A stretch of DNA of 64,000 nucleotides from Nymphaea colorata (Eukaryota > Streptophyta > Magnoliopsida > Nymphaeales > Nymphaeaceae). Position numbers and translations under genes: made by a program. The notes beneath the pieces were generated by a model. The model was not told the origin of the DNA and made no database searches. It saw only the letters and a program-made list of their open reading frames with translations. Positions 36,249-50,739 of the stretch are shown here, piece after piece. Positions within the stretch are counted from its first letter, which is position 1. Each line of letters starts with the position of its first letter. The stretch spans positions 21,219,035 to 21,283,034 of the forward strand of contig NC_045149.1 of the NCBI RefSeq assembly GCF_008831285.2. The letters run 5' to 3'.

Positions 36249-37350
36249 CTGGCTTGATTCTGATCAATGCTCAGCTTTCTCTTTGTGATTTCATCGTTCT
36301 GTTCGCGTTCATTGTAGATGGCATTCTTATGATGTGTCCTGATCTTTTTCCGATGCTCTCTCTTCGTCACTGTATTTTGGTTTCAATCTTATCCATGCAT
36401 CGGGAAAAAGAAGTTTCTCCCACTTCTTGGGAGTCTTGTTCTTGTTGTTTCTTAAAGGCTTGTGATGATAAACATTTTCTTGACTAATTACCTTTTCTTA
36501 GTGGTAACTTAAAGTACGTATGCATGAATCATTAATTTCTACAAGCCGGTCGACCGAGCGAGGTGATCGTGAAGCTTCTGTTGGCTGTTTTAATCGGCAT
36601 TGTAAAGTGATTTGTTGTGTTTTCTTTTTCTCTAAGCAAGGAGTAGCAACGCCGATCTTCCGACGGCACCGGTGTAGGGAATTCAGTCGCATCTAGATAT
36701 AGCTCTGATATAGTTTTGGATTTGTGTATAGTTCAAATACAAATTATCGATGCCTTATTATAGCTTTTCTTTCTTGAGATCTTGAGTTATTTCTCGACTT
36801 TGGTAGGAATAAAACACTTATAGAATTGTATAGTTTAAAAAATTAAAACCCACGGAAATCAAACTGTCCAAATATTTATAAAATCCAATAATATGAATGT
36901 ATATGCTAAGCCCTTGAAAATAATAAAAAAGGTTCAGAGCTTATCATTTCGGATGCGGCCTACAAACAATCACCTCCCGACAGTATCATTTAGAAGGCGA
37001 TCTTTTTTTGTAAAAGCGTTTGTCATTTTATGTGGCGTTTATGTGTGGCAGCTATGGATATATGAAAACATTGTGTCCGAACCACAGAAATCTTTGTGCA
37101 TTTTTTTCTTTTTTCTTTTTATTTTCTTGATGCTTCATGAGAGTATAAGAGTGGGGTTCGCTTGGAATTACAACGAAAGAAGAAAGATTTGGAGATCTTT
37201 GAAGGAAAACATCAATCTCGGTTTTTCAAAAAGAAAATAAATAAAAAATAATAATTTACAAAATGTGCGTTATAAAGACATGCATCCTCCGCAGTAGGAG
37301 ACAGAGAAAGAGAGAGATAAGAAAGCGTCCAACACGCAGAGGAATGCAAT

Positions 37351-38684
37351 ATGGGACGCAAACGATCAAGGAAAAACCACTCGGAGGAGGTAAGTACCAA
37401 AGTCTTGAACTGCACCATCATCGCCCTTTCTCTTTATTTTCTCTACTTCTTGCGCTTCTTGGTGTCTTTCTTACTGTCCTACTTCTTGCACCAACGTCTT
37501 GAACTGCACCATCAATCTTTAATCTCCATCGAATCTTTCCTCTTTTGGGTGCCGTGGTGGCTGATTTCTGAAATGAATCTTAATAATTAACCTGCATATA
37601 TTAGTTTTTTCTTCGGTTTTTGGCCTTGTTCTTTTTCTTTGCTAATGTCTTGTGGCTGTTCATTATTCTATTTCAAATTCTTGGTTGATTTGGAACCTTT
37701 TGAACCGGTTCTTGCGTGTAGAAATTTCAAGAGGACAGGACGGCCTGGTCTGCTGACGATCAAAACATGTCAGGTAATTCAAGGAAATCAGCTCGCGTAG
37801 TACAAGATGCTCATTGAATGAATATTGTATCGTTTCAGAAATTAAACTGTTCACCTTTCCTGTCAATTATACTTATCATCCTCTAACCGTAGGTCCAGAA
37901 TCCAATCAAGCAGACGTCTTAGATGAACCGACTCGAGAAATGGTTGAGCTTCAAAGTTTGGCAGCTGATATTTCAAGGGGACTCAACCAAGCGCTTTTTA
38001 TATGTTTCACACTCGCCCGCCATTCCTCTCAGGAGTATGGTCCTGGTCGCCGCCGCAATTCTCTGCGAGTACCTGAAAGTAATTCAAGCAACTATTAGGC
38101 TTTATATATATATATATATATATGTGTATATATATATAATTGCAGTTCACGTATTGTACCTTTACTTCTTTTACTAGTCCATTCTAACTGAAAATTCGTC
38201 CATACATGGGATTAATGGCTGTTCAGATGCACTTCCCTTGCTGCTTCAAGTTTGGCAGAGGGCAGGTTTGTTGCTTAATCGGATTCGGCTCATACTGCCA
38301 CACTCTTATCTGGCAGATACACAGCCTCCTGGTCAGAGACACAGCTCGGACCCCAACACTGTTCCTGCTCAACAAGATGGGCAGCCATCATCATCACGGA
38401 CTCAACACTCTGCAGCTTCCATGGTTCAGCTGCCTCAGGTGCCCTCTGTCCGTATAGATCTGAACAGTCCGTATCAGCACGAACAGCCAGCACAACCCCC
38501 ACAAATCAGAACTCGTTGGCTTCTTCCTCTACATTTTGATGATTTCCCATCTGAATCTGATGCATTAGAACAGCGTCCGAATCAAGCAGAAGCTCAACAA
38601 ACGCTATCCTTATCAACTGCATGTACACGTCAAACAAGGAAGAGCGAAAAACAGTCCAGCCAATCTGCCTCCATCAAAAAGTGA
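37351..38684 (+). CDS. Gene F: best-preserved D-like family gene, 244 residues
   Basis: Four exons join cleanly: 37351-37389 (GAG/GTAAGT donor), 37722-37773, 37893-38078 and 38227-38684. All have AG/GT borders and total 735 bases without a stop. The start ATGGGACGC gives a basic N terminus, GRKRSRKN, a possible nuclear localisation signal. Exon 2 encodes KFQEDRTAWSADDQNMS. Exon 3 carries the family segment TREMVELQSLAADISRGL and ends RVPE. Exon 4 opens with LPLLLQVWQRAGLLLNRI, then a Gln/Ser/Pro-rich tail ending SASIKK. Exon order and phases match genes A and D, but exon 4 is about a third the length of D's. Intron 3 contains a TA microsatellite at 38103-38138. Its inverted partner V4 lies downstream. 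No known domain is recognised. Confidence 0.6.
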
Positions 38685-40264
38685 ACACAGACATAATGTA
38701 CACTATTCTACTGATGATAGTATGTAACTGTACTTGCATTAGTTTTTTCTAACTGTTGTTGCAATTTAGAATTACAGAAGCTCTAATTCATGAAGATATC
38801 CATTTGAAAAGTCTAAGGTCGTTCATGGGTTCATTACCTGAATTGCTTTTTCCTGCTGCCATTGGTAATGGGCAAGATAGAAAGCACCTGCGGCTTTACA
38901 CCAGTAACGTTATGTCTTGGACTTTCATAAATGAAACCATCAGTTTATTATGGACGTTTCAATTTTTATTTGAAATTATACATAGTGACTCTGCCAAGAT
39001 CCCATTATATTATGAAGCCGATTATAGTTAATTATAAAATTAAATTTGATACTTGATTATTTCATTTGTAACCATGTAATTTTTCTAGTTTCTGGTCCAG
39101 TCGATCTCTATTGGGCCTAATCTATATTCTTTCATGATGGATTCAGTTGTTCCTGGATATGGATTATTGAGTAATAATAAGGAGAATCACAAGACCCACA
39201 AACATTAATGCGGTGCAAGACGTTTGGATTACGATCCTTGAACTTAATTTTTCAAATCGATCTCATTTTTTCTTAATTTTAGATACCTCAACCCAATATC
39301 AACATCTCTCAATGCCAAGAGATTGGGAGAGATGTTGAATCGATCAATGCAGAATTCATGTCTAATAATTAAAAAAGAACAAGATGCAATCGTCCTTAAA
39401 GAAGAGAGGAGAAGAGAAAGTCCTAATATATATATATATATATATATAGCAGTTCATGAAAGCTTGCAGAGGTGCTCCACAGGCAAAAACGCCAACTAAA
39501 AATAATGTAAAGCAAATAAGAACTCATGCATAGAAGAGTATTATCATTCCTAGTTGCAAAGACAAGAACTCCAAGAGAATAAAAAAAGTTGAAAATGAGA
39601 GATTTTTTATGTCAATTTAAATTTTTTAAATTTATATTAAAATTTTTAAATTTATGTCAATTAATTTTATTTTTTTTTGGACGGGAGGCCAGGGCCTCTG
39701 CTGGCTCCACCCTTGGGTTGAGTGTCGTTTATACAAAATCTGGAAAAAATGAAAAAAGTTGCAAAAACTTTCAGCGTGCAAATCTCTCGTCTACATGAAT
39801 CCAAATCCATACATCTTGTATGCATTAATATCTGCGGGTGTCCAGCGATTTTTCTCTCGATTAAACAAAAGATATTAGGCCCAACAGTGACCAACTGGAC
39901 CAGAAACAGGAATCACATTTGTTTAAACGATACTTGTTACATATAAAAGCTGTTAATTTCATGCTTCCTAACATAATTGCATATTGTTGAAGGAATCACA
40001 TTTGGTTAAACGATTTGAAATTTTGGTTTCATTTGTAAAGTCCAAGGCAATCATATTGGTGTAAAGCCGCAGGTCCGTACTGCTTTCTCCCTTGCCCATT
40101 ACCAACGGTGGCAGGAAGAGAGGTGCGGTTCAGGTAATGAACTCTTGATCGCCTTCAACTATTTGTGGATATCACGATGAATTAGAGCTTTTGAATTTCT
40201 AAATTGTGGGGGCAGTTAGAAGAATAATGGCTAGTGTGAGTACAGTCTCATATATCATCACTAG

Positions 40265-40535
40265 GATAGTATACATAATGTCTCTGCTCACTTTCTGATG
40301 GAGGTAGATTGGCTGTACTGTTCTTAGCTCATTCTTTTTTGATCTGCACATGCAAGTGTTAGGGATAACATTTGTTGGGCTCCTGTTGGCTTTAGACTCT
40401 GTTCATATGCATCTGATTCAGATGGGAAATGATCAAAATGGGAAGGAAGAAGCCAATGAGCTGTGATTTGTGGGGCTTGTGCTGGCTGTTGGTGCTGATA
40501 CTCATGTTGCAGATGTGAATGAACAGAGCAACTTT
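40265..40535 (-). pseudogene. D-like exon 4 fragment V4 (right arm of P4)
   Basis: Inverted degenerate copy of the C-terminal half of D-like exon 4, facing gene F tail to tail. Matches V1. Confidence 0.75.
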
Positions 40536-41019
40536 GGAGTTGATAATTCAGGTTTGTGATCTCATCTTTGCTAATCTAATTATAGAATGCCAATTGTCCA
40601 ACTTTATTACAATTTTTAGAATGCTGTTGAAGTATGCAGTAGCATAGACGTGCGTGTACAGGACACATGTATTGTCTTGCTGTAACTAGGAAGAGTGGAT
40701 GGCAGTTTTAACTAAGTTGTGGAAGGCTGTAAAATAGCTGTGGAAATGTGCAGAAGCTGAATAAATTTGTGTAACTAATCAAGCACTAATCAAACACGCT
40801 GTAAACTACTAGACATCAGACCCCTAATGATGAACTGGTGCAAACCGTGCTGAATGGTCGAAACCACCACCCTTGGTGGCCAAATATACACCCAAGAACA
40901 AGAACTCATTCAAAAAGTATCCATGGCTGTTGAGGTGTACTTCCCCTGCTGCTTCAAGTTTGGCGTAGGGAGTTGGAGAGGCGATCTTCCGATGGCACCA
41001 GTGTAGGAAATTCAGACGG

Positions 41020-41020
41020 A

Positions 41021-41076
<56 letters not shown>
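41020..41076. repeat. Compound TC/TA microsatellite
   Basis: CT run followed by a TA run, directly before palindromic unit P5, in the equivalent of intron 3. Confidence 0.9.
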
Positions 41077-41078
<2 letters not shown>

Positions 41079-41161
41079 TGCAGTTGACGTATCTTAGATA
41101 TACTTCTTCTACTGGACCTTTCTAACTGGAAATTCGTCCATACATGTGCTTAATGGCTGTT

Positions 41162-41597
41162 GCGGTGTGCTTCCCCTGCTGCTTCAATGTTCGGAGAGGG
41201 GAGCTTTGTTGCTTCATCGGATTCGGCTCATGTTGCCAGCCTCCTGGACAGAGACAAAGCTCGGCTCCCCACACTGTTGCTGCTCAAGAAGATGGGCAGC
41301 CATCGTCATCACAGTCTCAACACTCAGCAGCCTTGATGGTTCAGCTACCTCAAGGGCCCTCCGTTCATATTTTTCCGGATCGTTGGTATCAACAGGAACA
41401 GCCAGCATAGGCCCCCACAAATCACAACTGGTTGGCTTCTTGCTTGCCATTTTGATCGCTCCTCATCCGAATCCGATGCGTATGAACAGGTCGGGATCCA
41501 GCAGAAACTCAAAGAATGATCCTTAACACTTGGATGCAGAGATCAAACAAGCAAGAGCCAAGAACAGTACAGACTATCTGCCTCCATCAGAAAGTAA
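41162..41597 (+). pseudogene. D-like exon 4 copy U5, broken
   Basis: The acceptor CAG of exon 4 has become GCG. About 90 bases of the first half are missing, and an in-frame TAG at 41408-41410 cuts the tail at the same place as in U2. No exons 1-3 lie upstream. Confidence 0.75.
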
Positions 41598-42134
41598 GCA
41601 CAGACGTTATGTAGACTATTTTACTGATGATAGTATGTAACTGTACTTGCATTAGTTTTTTCTAACTGTTGCTGCAATTTAGAATCACAGAAGCTCTAAC
41701 TCGTGATGATATCCATGCAAAAAGTTAAAGGTGGTAAAGAGTTCATTTCCTGAATTGTGTTTTCCTGCCGCCATTGGTAATGGGGAAGAAAGAAAACACC
41801 TGCGCCTTTATAACAATAACATTATGTCTTGGACTTTCACAAATGAAACCATCAGCTTATTATGGATGTTTCTATTGTTTATTTTATTTCATTTGAAAAT
41901 ATAGATATATAGTGATGCTGATATACCGATAAGATCCGATCATATTATGAAGCCAGTTATAGTTATAAAATTAAATTTGGGATCTGATGATTTCATTTAT
42001 AACTATGTAATTTTTCTAGTTTCTGGTCCAGTTGATCTCTACTGGGACTAATGTATTTTTTTTCACGGTGGATTCAGTTGTTCCTGGACATGGATGATTG
42101 ATTATTAGTATCTCGTACTGACTTGGATTTAGAC

Positions 42135-42950
42135 GACAATCACCGCAATGCTCAGCCTAGTCTTTGTGATTTCAACGTTCTGTTCGCGTTCACTGTAGAT
42201 GGCATTCTTATGATGTGTCCTGATCTTTTTCCGATTCTCTCTCTTCGTCACTGTATTTTGGTTTCAATCTGATCCATGCATCGTAAAAGAAGTTTCTCCC
42301 ACTTCTGGGGAGTCTTGTTCTTGTTGTTTCTTAAAGGCATGTGATGATAAATATTTTCTTGACTAATTACCTTTTCTTAGTAGTAACTTAAAGTACGTAT
42401 GCTTGAATCATGAATTTCTACAAGCCGGTCGACCGAGCGAGGTGATCATAAAGCTTCTGTTGGCTGTTTTAATCGGCATTATAATGTAATATGTTATGAT
42501 AATTTGATAGACAATCAACTAGCATTAGTTTTCTGATTTTAAATGGAGAATTCATTTAAAGTGACTTGTTGTGTTTTCTTTTTCTCTAAGCAAGGAGTTG
42601 CAGCGCCCATCTTCCGATGGCACCGGTGTAGGGAATTCAGTCGCATCTAGATATAGCTCTGATATAGTTTTGGATTTGTGTATAGTTTAAATACAAATTA
42701 TCGATGCCTTATTTGGGTATAGCTTTTCTTTCTTCTACCCTTTCTTGAGATCTTGAGTTATTTCTCGACTTTGATAGGATTAAAACACTTATACTGACAA
42801 TTGTATAGTTTAAAAAAATAAAACCCACGGAAATCAAACTGTCCATATTTTCTTATGAATGTATATGCTAAGCCCTTGAAAATGATAAAAAAAGTTCGGA
42901 TTATCACTTGGGATGCGGCTTACAACTACCTCGCTATCATTTAGGAGGCG
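42135..42950. repeat. Third, partial copy of the region upstream of gene G
   Basis: Matches about 16645-17345 and 36260-36960 with several indels, starting just outside the coding exons of G. It replaces the right arm of palindrome P5 and leads into the D-like copy at 43.3 kb. No G exon is present. Confidence 0.75.
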
Positions 42951-43749
42951 ATCTTTTTTTGTAAAAGCGTTTGTCATTTTTCTGTTTTGCCGGCTTTGCT
43001 CTAATTTTATGTGCTTTCATGTGTAACCTTTTGTGTGTGGCAGCTATGGATATAGGAAAACATTGTATGCCAACCACAAAAATCTTTGTTCATTATTTTT
43101 TTCCTTTTCATTTTTATTTTCTTGATGCTTCAAGAGAGTGTAAGAGTGGGATTCGTTTGGAATTACAACGAAACAAGAAAGATTTGGACATCTTTGAACG
43201 AAAACATCAATATCAGTTTTTCAAAAAGAAAATAAATAAAAATAATAATTTACGAAAAGTGCGTTATAAAGACATGCATCCTCCCCTGCAGGAGACAGAG
43301 AAAGAGAGAGATGAGAAAGCGTCCAACACGCAGAGGAATGCAAGATCGGACCAAAACGATCAAGGAAAAATCACTCGGAGGAGGTGAGTACCAAAGTCTT
43401 GAACTGCACCATCATCGCCGTTTCTCTTTATTTTCTCTACTTCTTGCGCTTCTTGGTGTCTTTCTTACTGTCATAGAATCATCAAACGGAACCTGCTTCT
43501 TTAATCTCCATCGAATCTTTCCTCCTTTGCGGTGCCGTGGTGGCTGATTTCTGAAATGAATCTTAATAATTAACCTGCATATATTAGTTTTTTCTTCGGT
43601 TTTTGGCCTTGTTCTTTTTCTTTGCTAATGTCTTTTGGCTGTTCACTATTCTATTTCAAATTCTTGGTTGATTTGGAACCTTTCGAACTGGTTCTTGCAT
43701 GTAGAAATTTCAAGAGGACAGGACGGTCTGGTCTGCTGACGATCAAAAC

Positions 43750-44081
43750 ATGTCAGGTAATTCGAGGAAATCCGCTTGCGTAGTGCAAGATGCTTATTGA
43801 ATGAATATTGTATCGTCTCAGAAATTAAACTGTTTACCTTCCCTATCAATTATACTTATCATCCTTTAACCATAAGTCCAGAATCCACTCAAGCAGACGT
43901 CTTAGATGAATCGACTCGAGAAATGGTTGAGCTTCAAAGTTTGGCAGCCGATATTTCAAGGGGACTCAACAGAGCGCTTTTTATATGCTTCATACTCGCC
44001 CGCCATTCCTCTCAGGAGTCTGGTCCTGGTCGCCGCCGCAATCCTCTGCGAGTACCTGAAAGTAATTAAGCAACTATTAGG

Positions 44082-44116
<35 letters not shown>

Positions 44117-44660
44117 TGCAGTTCATGTATTGTACATATACTTCTTTTACTAGTCCTTTGTAACTGGAAATTCGTCCATACATGGGATTAATGGCTGTTC
44201 AGGTGTACTTCCCTTGCTGCTTCAAGTTTGGCAGAGGGCAGATTTGTTGCTTAATCGGATTCGGCTCATAGTGTCACACTCTAATCTGGCAGATACACAG
44301 CCTCCTGGTCAGAGACACAGCTTGGACCCCAACACTGTTCCTGCTCAACAAGATGGGCAGCCATCATCATCACGGACTCAACACTCTGCAGCTTCCATGG
44401 TTCAGCTGCCTCAGGTGCCCTCTGTCCGTATAGATCTGAACAGTCCGTATCAGCACGAACAGCCAGCACAACCCCTACAAATCAGAACTCGTTGGCTTCT
44501 TCCTCTACATTTTGATGATTTCCCATCTGAATCTGATGCATTAGAACAGCGTCCGAATCAAGCAGAAGCTCAACAAATGCTATCCTTATCACCTGCATGT
44601 ACACGTCAAACAAGGAAGAGCGAAAAACAGTCCAGCCAATCTGCCTCCATCAAAAAGTGA
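43750..44660 (+). CDS. D-like copy U6, possibly functional with alternative start and splice site
   Basis: Close paralogue of F. Exon 2 is 43705-43756 and exon 4 is 44203-44660, the latter open and the same length as in F. The F start codon is absent and F's exon 3 acceptor has mutated (TAG to TAA). Using the in-frame ATG in exon 2 (43750) and the downstream acceptor AAGCAG at 43896, as inferred for gene D, exon 3 becomes 43897-44061. All phases then join to 209 residues. The product keeps TREMVELQSLAADISRGL and the SASIKK end but lacks the basic N terminus. If that acceptor is not used, this is a pseudogene. The open frames around 43000-43385 upstream show no domain. Confidence 0.42.
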
Positions 44661-46354
44661 ACACAGACATAATGTAGACTATTCTACTGATGATAGTATG
44701 TAACTGTACTTGCATTAGTTTTTTCTAACTGTTGTTGCAATTTAGAATTACAGAAGCTCTAATTCATGAAGATATCCATTTGAAAAGTCTAAGGTCGTTC
44801 AAGGGTTCATTACCTGAATTGCTTTTTCCTGCTGCCATTGGTAATGGGCAAGATAGAAAGCACCTGCGGCTTTACACCAGTAACGTTATGTCTTGGACTT
44901 TCATAAGTGAAACCATCAGTTTATTATGGACGTTTCAATTTTTATTTGAAATTATACATAGTGACTCTGCCAAGATCCCATTATATTATGAAGCCGATTA
45001 TAGTTAATTATAAAATTAAATTTGATACTTGATTATTTCATTTGTAACCATGTAATTTTTCTAGTTTCTGGTCCAGTCGATCCCTATTGGGCCTAATCTA
45101 TATTCTTTCAGGATGGATTCAGTTGTTCCTGGATATGGATTATTGAGTAATAATGCCTCTTATTGAGTTGGATTGAGAGGAGAATCACGAGACCCACAAA
45201 CATTAATGCGGTGCAAGATGTTTGGATTACGATCCTTGAACTTAATTTTTCAAATCGATCTCATTTTTTCTTAATTTTAGATACCTCAACCCAATATCAA
45301 CATCTCTCAATGCCAAGAGATTGGGAGAGATGTTGAATCGATCAATGCAGAATTCATGTCTAATAATTAAAAAAGAACAAGAGGCGATCGTCCTTAACGA
45401 AGAGAGGAGAAGAGAAAGTCGTTCAGCAAAGCTTGAAGAGGCGATCGTCCTTAACGAAGAGAAGAGAAGAGAAAGTCCTACCATCTATTTATTTGAACTG
45501 GCATATATATATATATATATAGCAGTTTAGGAAAGCTCGCAGAAGTACACCACAGGGAAAAACGCGAACTAAAAATAATGTGCAAATAAGAACTCATGAA
45601 TAGAAGAGTATTATCATTCCTAATTGCAAAGACAAGAACTCCAAGAGAATAAAAAAAGTAAAAAATCGGAGAAATTTTTTTTGTCAATTTAAATTTATAT
45701 GACAATTTGAATTTTTAAATTTATGTCAGTTTTTTTTTTGGAGGAGGCCAGCGCCTCTGCTGGCCCCCCACCTTGGGTCCACCCTTGGGGGTTGAGTGTC
45801 GTTTATCCAAAATCAGGAAAAAGAGGAAAAAGTTCTAAAACTATCAATCTAGCGTGCATTAATATCTGCGGGTGTCCAATGATTTTTATCTCGAGCCATA
45901 TCAAAAAAGAACCCACGATTAAAGAAAAGACATGAGGCCCAACAGTGACCAACTGGACCAGAAACAGGAATCACATTTGGCTAAACAAGACTTGTTACAT
46001 AGAAAATTGGTTAGTACAAAATTTAATTTCATGCTTCATAACGTAATTGCATATTGTTAAGGAGTCACATTTGGCTAAAGGATGATTTGAAATTTTGGTT
46101 TCATTTGTAAAGTCCAAGGCAATCATATTGGTGTAAAGCCGTAGGTACGTACTGCTTTCTCCCTTGCCCATTACCAACGGTTGCAGGAAGAAAGGCGCAG
46201 TTCAGGTAATGAACTCTTGATCGCCTTCAACTATTTGGTGGATATCACGATGAATTAGAGCTTTTGAATTTCTAAATTGTGGGGGCAGTTAGAAGAATAA
46301 TGGCTAGTGTGAGTACAGTCTCATATATCATCACTAGAATAGTACGCATAATGT

Positions 46355-46630
46355 CTGTGCTCACTTTCTGATGGAGGCAGAGTGGCTGTACTGTTCTTGG
46401 CCTCTGGCTTTTTTGATCTGCACATACAAGTGTTAGGGATAACATTTGTTGGGCTCCTGTTGGCTTTAGACTCTGTTCATATGCATCTGATTCAGATGGG
46501 AAATGATCAAAATGGGAAGGAAGAAGCCAATGAGCTGTGATTTGTGAGGCTTGTGTTGGCTGTTGGTGCTGATACTCATGTTGCAGATGAGAATGAACAG
46601 AGCAATTTGGGGCTTGCAGATGAACTTTGG
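46355..46630 (-). pseudogene. D-like exon 4 fragment V6 (right arm of P6)
   Basis: Inverted degenerate exon 4 fragment, very similar to V1 and V4, facing U6 tail to tail. Confidence 0.75.
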
Positions 46631-46655
46631 AGTTGATAATTCAGGTTTGTGATCT

Positions 46656-48079
<1,424 letters not shown>

Positions 48080-48162
48080 TGCAATTCACGTATCTTAGAT
48101 ATACTTCTTCTACTAGACCTTTCTAACCGGAAATTCGTCCATACATGTGCTTAATGGCGGTT

Positions 48163-48590
48163 GCGGTGTGCTTTCTGCTGCTTCAACGTTCGGAGAGGGA
48201 AGCTTTGTTGCTTCATCGGATTCGGCTCATGTTGCCAGCCTCCTGGACAGAGGCAAAGCTCGGCTCCCCACAATGTTGCTGCTCAAGAAGATGGGCAGCC
48301 ATCGTCATCACAGTCTCAATTCTCAGCAGCCTTGATGGTTCAGCTACCTCAGGGTTCCTCTGTTCATATTATTCCGGACCGTTGGTATCAACAGGAACAG
48401 CCAGCATAGGCCCCCACAAATCACAACTGGTTGGCTTCTTGCTTGCCATTTTGATCACTCCGAATCCGATGCGTATGAACAGGTCGGTATCCAGCAGAAA
48501 CTCAAAGAATGATCCTTAACACTTGGATGCAGAGATCAAACAAGCAAGAGCCAAGAACAGTACAGACTATCTGCCTCCATCAGAAAGTGA
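48163..48590 (+). pseudogene. D-like exon 4 copy U7, broken
   Basis: Shares with U5 the lost acceptor (GCG) and the internal deletion in the first half. In-frame TAG at about 48407-48409. No upstream exons. Confidence 0.75.
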
Positions 48591-49814
48591 GCACAGACGT
48601 TATGTAGACTATTCTACTGATGATAGTATGTAACTGTACTTGCGTTAGTTTTTTTCTAACTGTTGCTGCAATTTAGAATCACAGAATCTCTAATTCATGA
48701 TGATATCCATGCAAAAAGTTAAAGGTGGTAAAGAGTTCATTACCTGAATTGTGTTTTCCTGCCGCCATTGGTAGTGGGGAAGAAAGAAAACACCTGCGGC
48801 TTTATACCGATAACATTATGTCTTGGACTTTTATAAATGAAACCATCAGCTTATTATGGGTGTTTCTATTGTTTATTTTATTCCATTTTATTTTATTTGA
48901 AAGTATACATATATTGTGATGCTGATATACGGACAACATCCGATCATACTATGAAGCCGGTTATAGTTATGAAATTAAATTCGGGATCTGATGATTTCAT
49001 TTATAACTATGTAATTTTTCTAGTTTCTGGTCCAGTTGATCTCTACTGGGACTAATGTATTTCTTTTCATGGTGGATTCAGTTGTTCCTAGATATGGATG
49101 ATTGAGTATTAGTATCTCGTAATGACTTGGATTTAGCCGACAATCACGGCAGCTACAAATATTAATGGAGTGTAAGACCTCTGGATTAGAAATCTGCACG
49201 CTGATAGTTATTGGAACTTTTTCAAATGGATCACATTTTTTCTAATTTTATGTAATGTCTCCAATCCCAATTAAAATGACATACTTTGGTTATCTTTTTC
49301 TTTCTTTTAGTCTCTGTTATATAGGGGAATGTTTTGATAAAAAAAATGAACAAGGACACTTCATCCTTGATATATTCTTTTACAAGAGCAAGTTGGCATA
49401 TGAAAGATTGAAAAGTGGAATTTTTTTTTTCAGGCTTCGTAATGCCTTGCAAATCAAGTTCCCTCTCTGCATGACCACCACCATGACATCTTTTTCTTTG
49501 TATTGCTTCCATCTCATCTTCAACTTTTTTTTTTATTTTCTTGGACTAGTTCTTGACTTTGCAATTTGATGCATGACACACACACACACAAATCATGGGA
49601 ATCTCTCTCTGATCAGTTTCACCCAGTAGGGCTTCAGCAGTTTAGGAAAGCTACAGAGATGCTTCATAGGCAAAAACACGAATTAAAAATAATTTATAGC
49701 AATAAAGAACTCATGAATAGAAAATTATTATCATTCCAAGACCATCTACTTGCAAAGTCAAGAACTCCAAGAGAATAAACAAAGTTGAAGATGAGAGAAA
49801 AGAAACAGAATGGG

Positions 49815-49856
49815 TCATGGTGGAGACGCAGAGAGGGACCTTGATTTGCGAGGCAT
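49815..49856 (-). other. Conserved 13-codon ORF from an A-type leader (P7)
   Basis: Encodes a peptide beginning MPRKSRSLSA. Counterparts are at 22946-22905 (P2), about 53722-53680 (P8), 3076-3123 (gene A) and 28228-28269 (gene C). Reading-frame length and most residues are kept. It may be the first exon of A-type genes, or an upstream ORF. Confidence 0.4.
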
Positions 49857-50739
49857 TACGAATCCCCCAAAAGAATTACTCTTTTTAATGCCAAACTTGC
49901 TCTTCAGAAACGAAATACGTTGATGGTGAACCGTGTACATTTTTATAGTCGAACTCTCTTTTTCATATCCTTTTCTTGAAAGAACGAAATTAAGAACCAT
50001 CACGACCCTTTATTTCAATTGGGATCTGACTAGGGTCGTTTAACCAAAATCAGGAAAAAATGAAATCCATTGGGAAAAGTTCCAAAAACTATAAGCGTGC
50101 AAATCTCTCGTTCTGCGTTCAAGTGATTCTTGTCTAGATACAAACCAGTATGAAATACTATCATACTGATGCTCGATTCTTATCCAGGAACAACTGAGCC
50201 CACCATGAAAGAAATGAAATTATGCCCAACGGTGATCAACTGGACCAGAAACAGGGATCCCGTTTGGCTAAACGAGGCTTCTTGCATAGACAAGTTACAT
50301 AGTTATAGATGAAATCAGATCTTGGTTTGGCCTACAAATTTAATTTCATAACCATAACCGACTTTATAATCTTATTGCATATTGTTGAATGTTTAGATCG
50401 ATTTGAACAGATATATCAGCATCACGATGTCTAATTTCTAATAAAATAACCTAAACAAATAATAACGTCTTTTATATAATTTTAGTTTCACTTGTAAAAG
50501 TCCAAGACTCAATCATATTGATGTAAAGCAGCGTGGATTCTTCCTTGCCCATTACCAACGGTTGCAGGAAGAGAGGCGCGGTTCAGGTTGAACTCTTGAC
50601 CACCTTCAACTATTTCATGGATTTCACCATGAATTACAGCTTCTGAAATCCTAAATTGTGGAAACAGTTGGAAGAAGAATGGCTAATGTGAGTACAGTCG
50701 CATATTATCATGCAGTAGAAGAGTCAACATAAATGTCTG

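Larger units (their letters stand above)
30270..42130. repeat. Segmental duplication, copy 2 (partner at about 10863-21950)
   Basis: Carries E, G', F, palindrome P4 and the left arm of P5 in the same order as D, G, U1, P1 and P2 in copy 1. Specific differences are an inverted E fragment at 34178-35175, an about 0.4-kb segment with exon 1 of F after 36987, and an intact intron 3 in F. Boundaries are approximate. Confidence 0.8.

Noticed and set aside
42971-43387. 138-codon frame upstream of U6
   Set aside because: Its last part overlaps exon 1 of the F-like gene in another phase; the N-terminal part is low complexity and does not join in frame to later exons.
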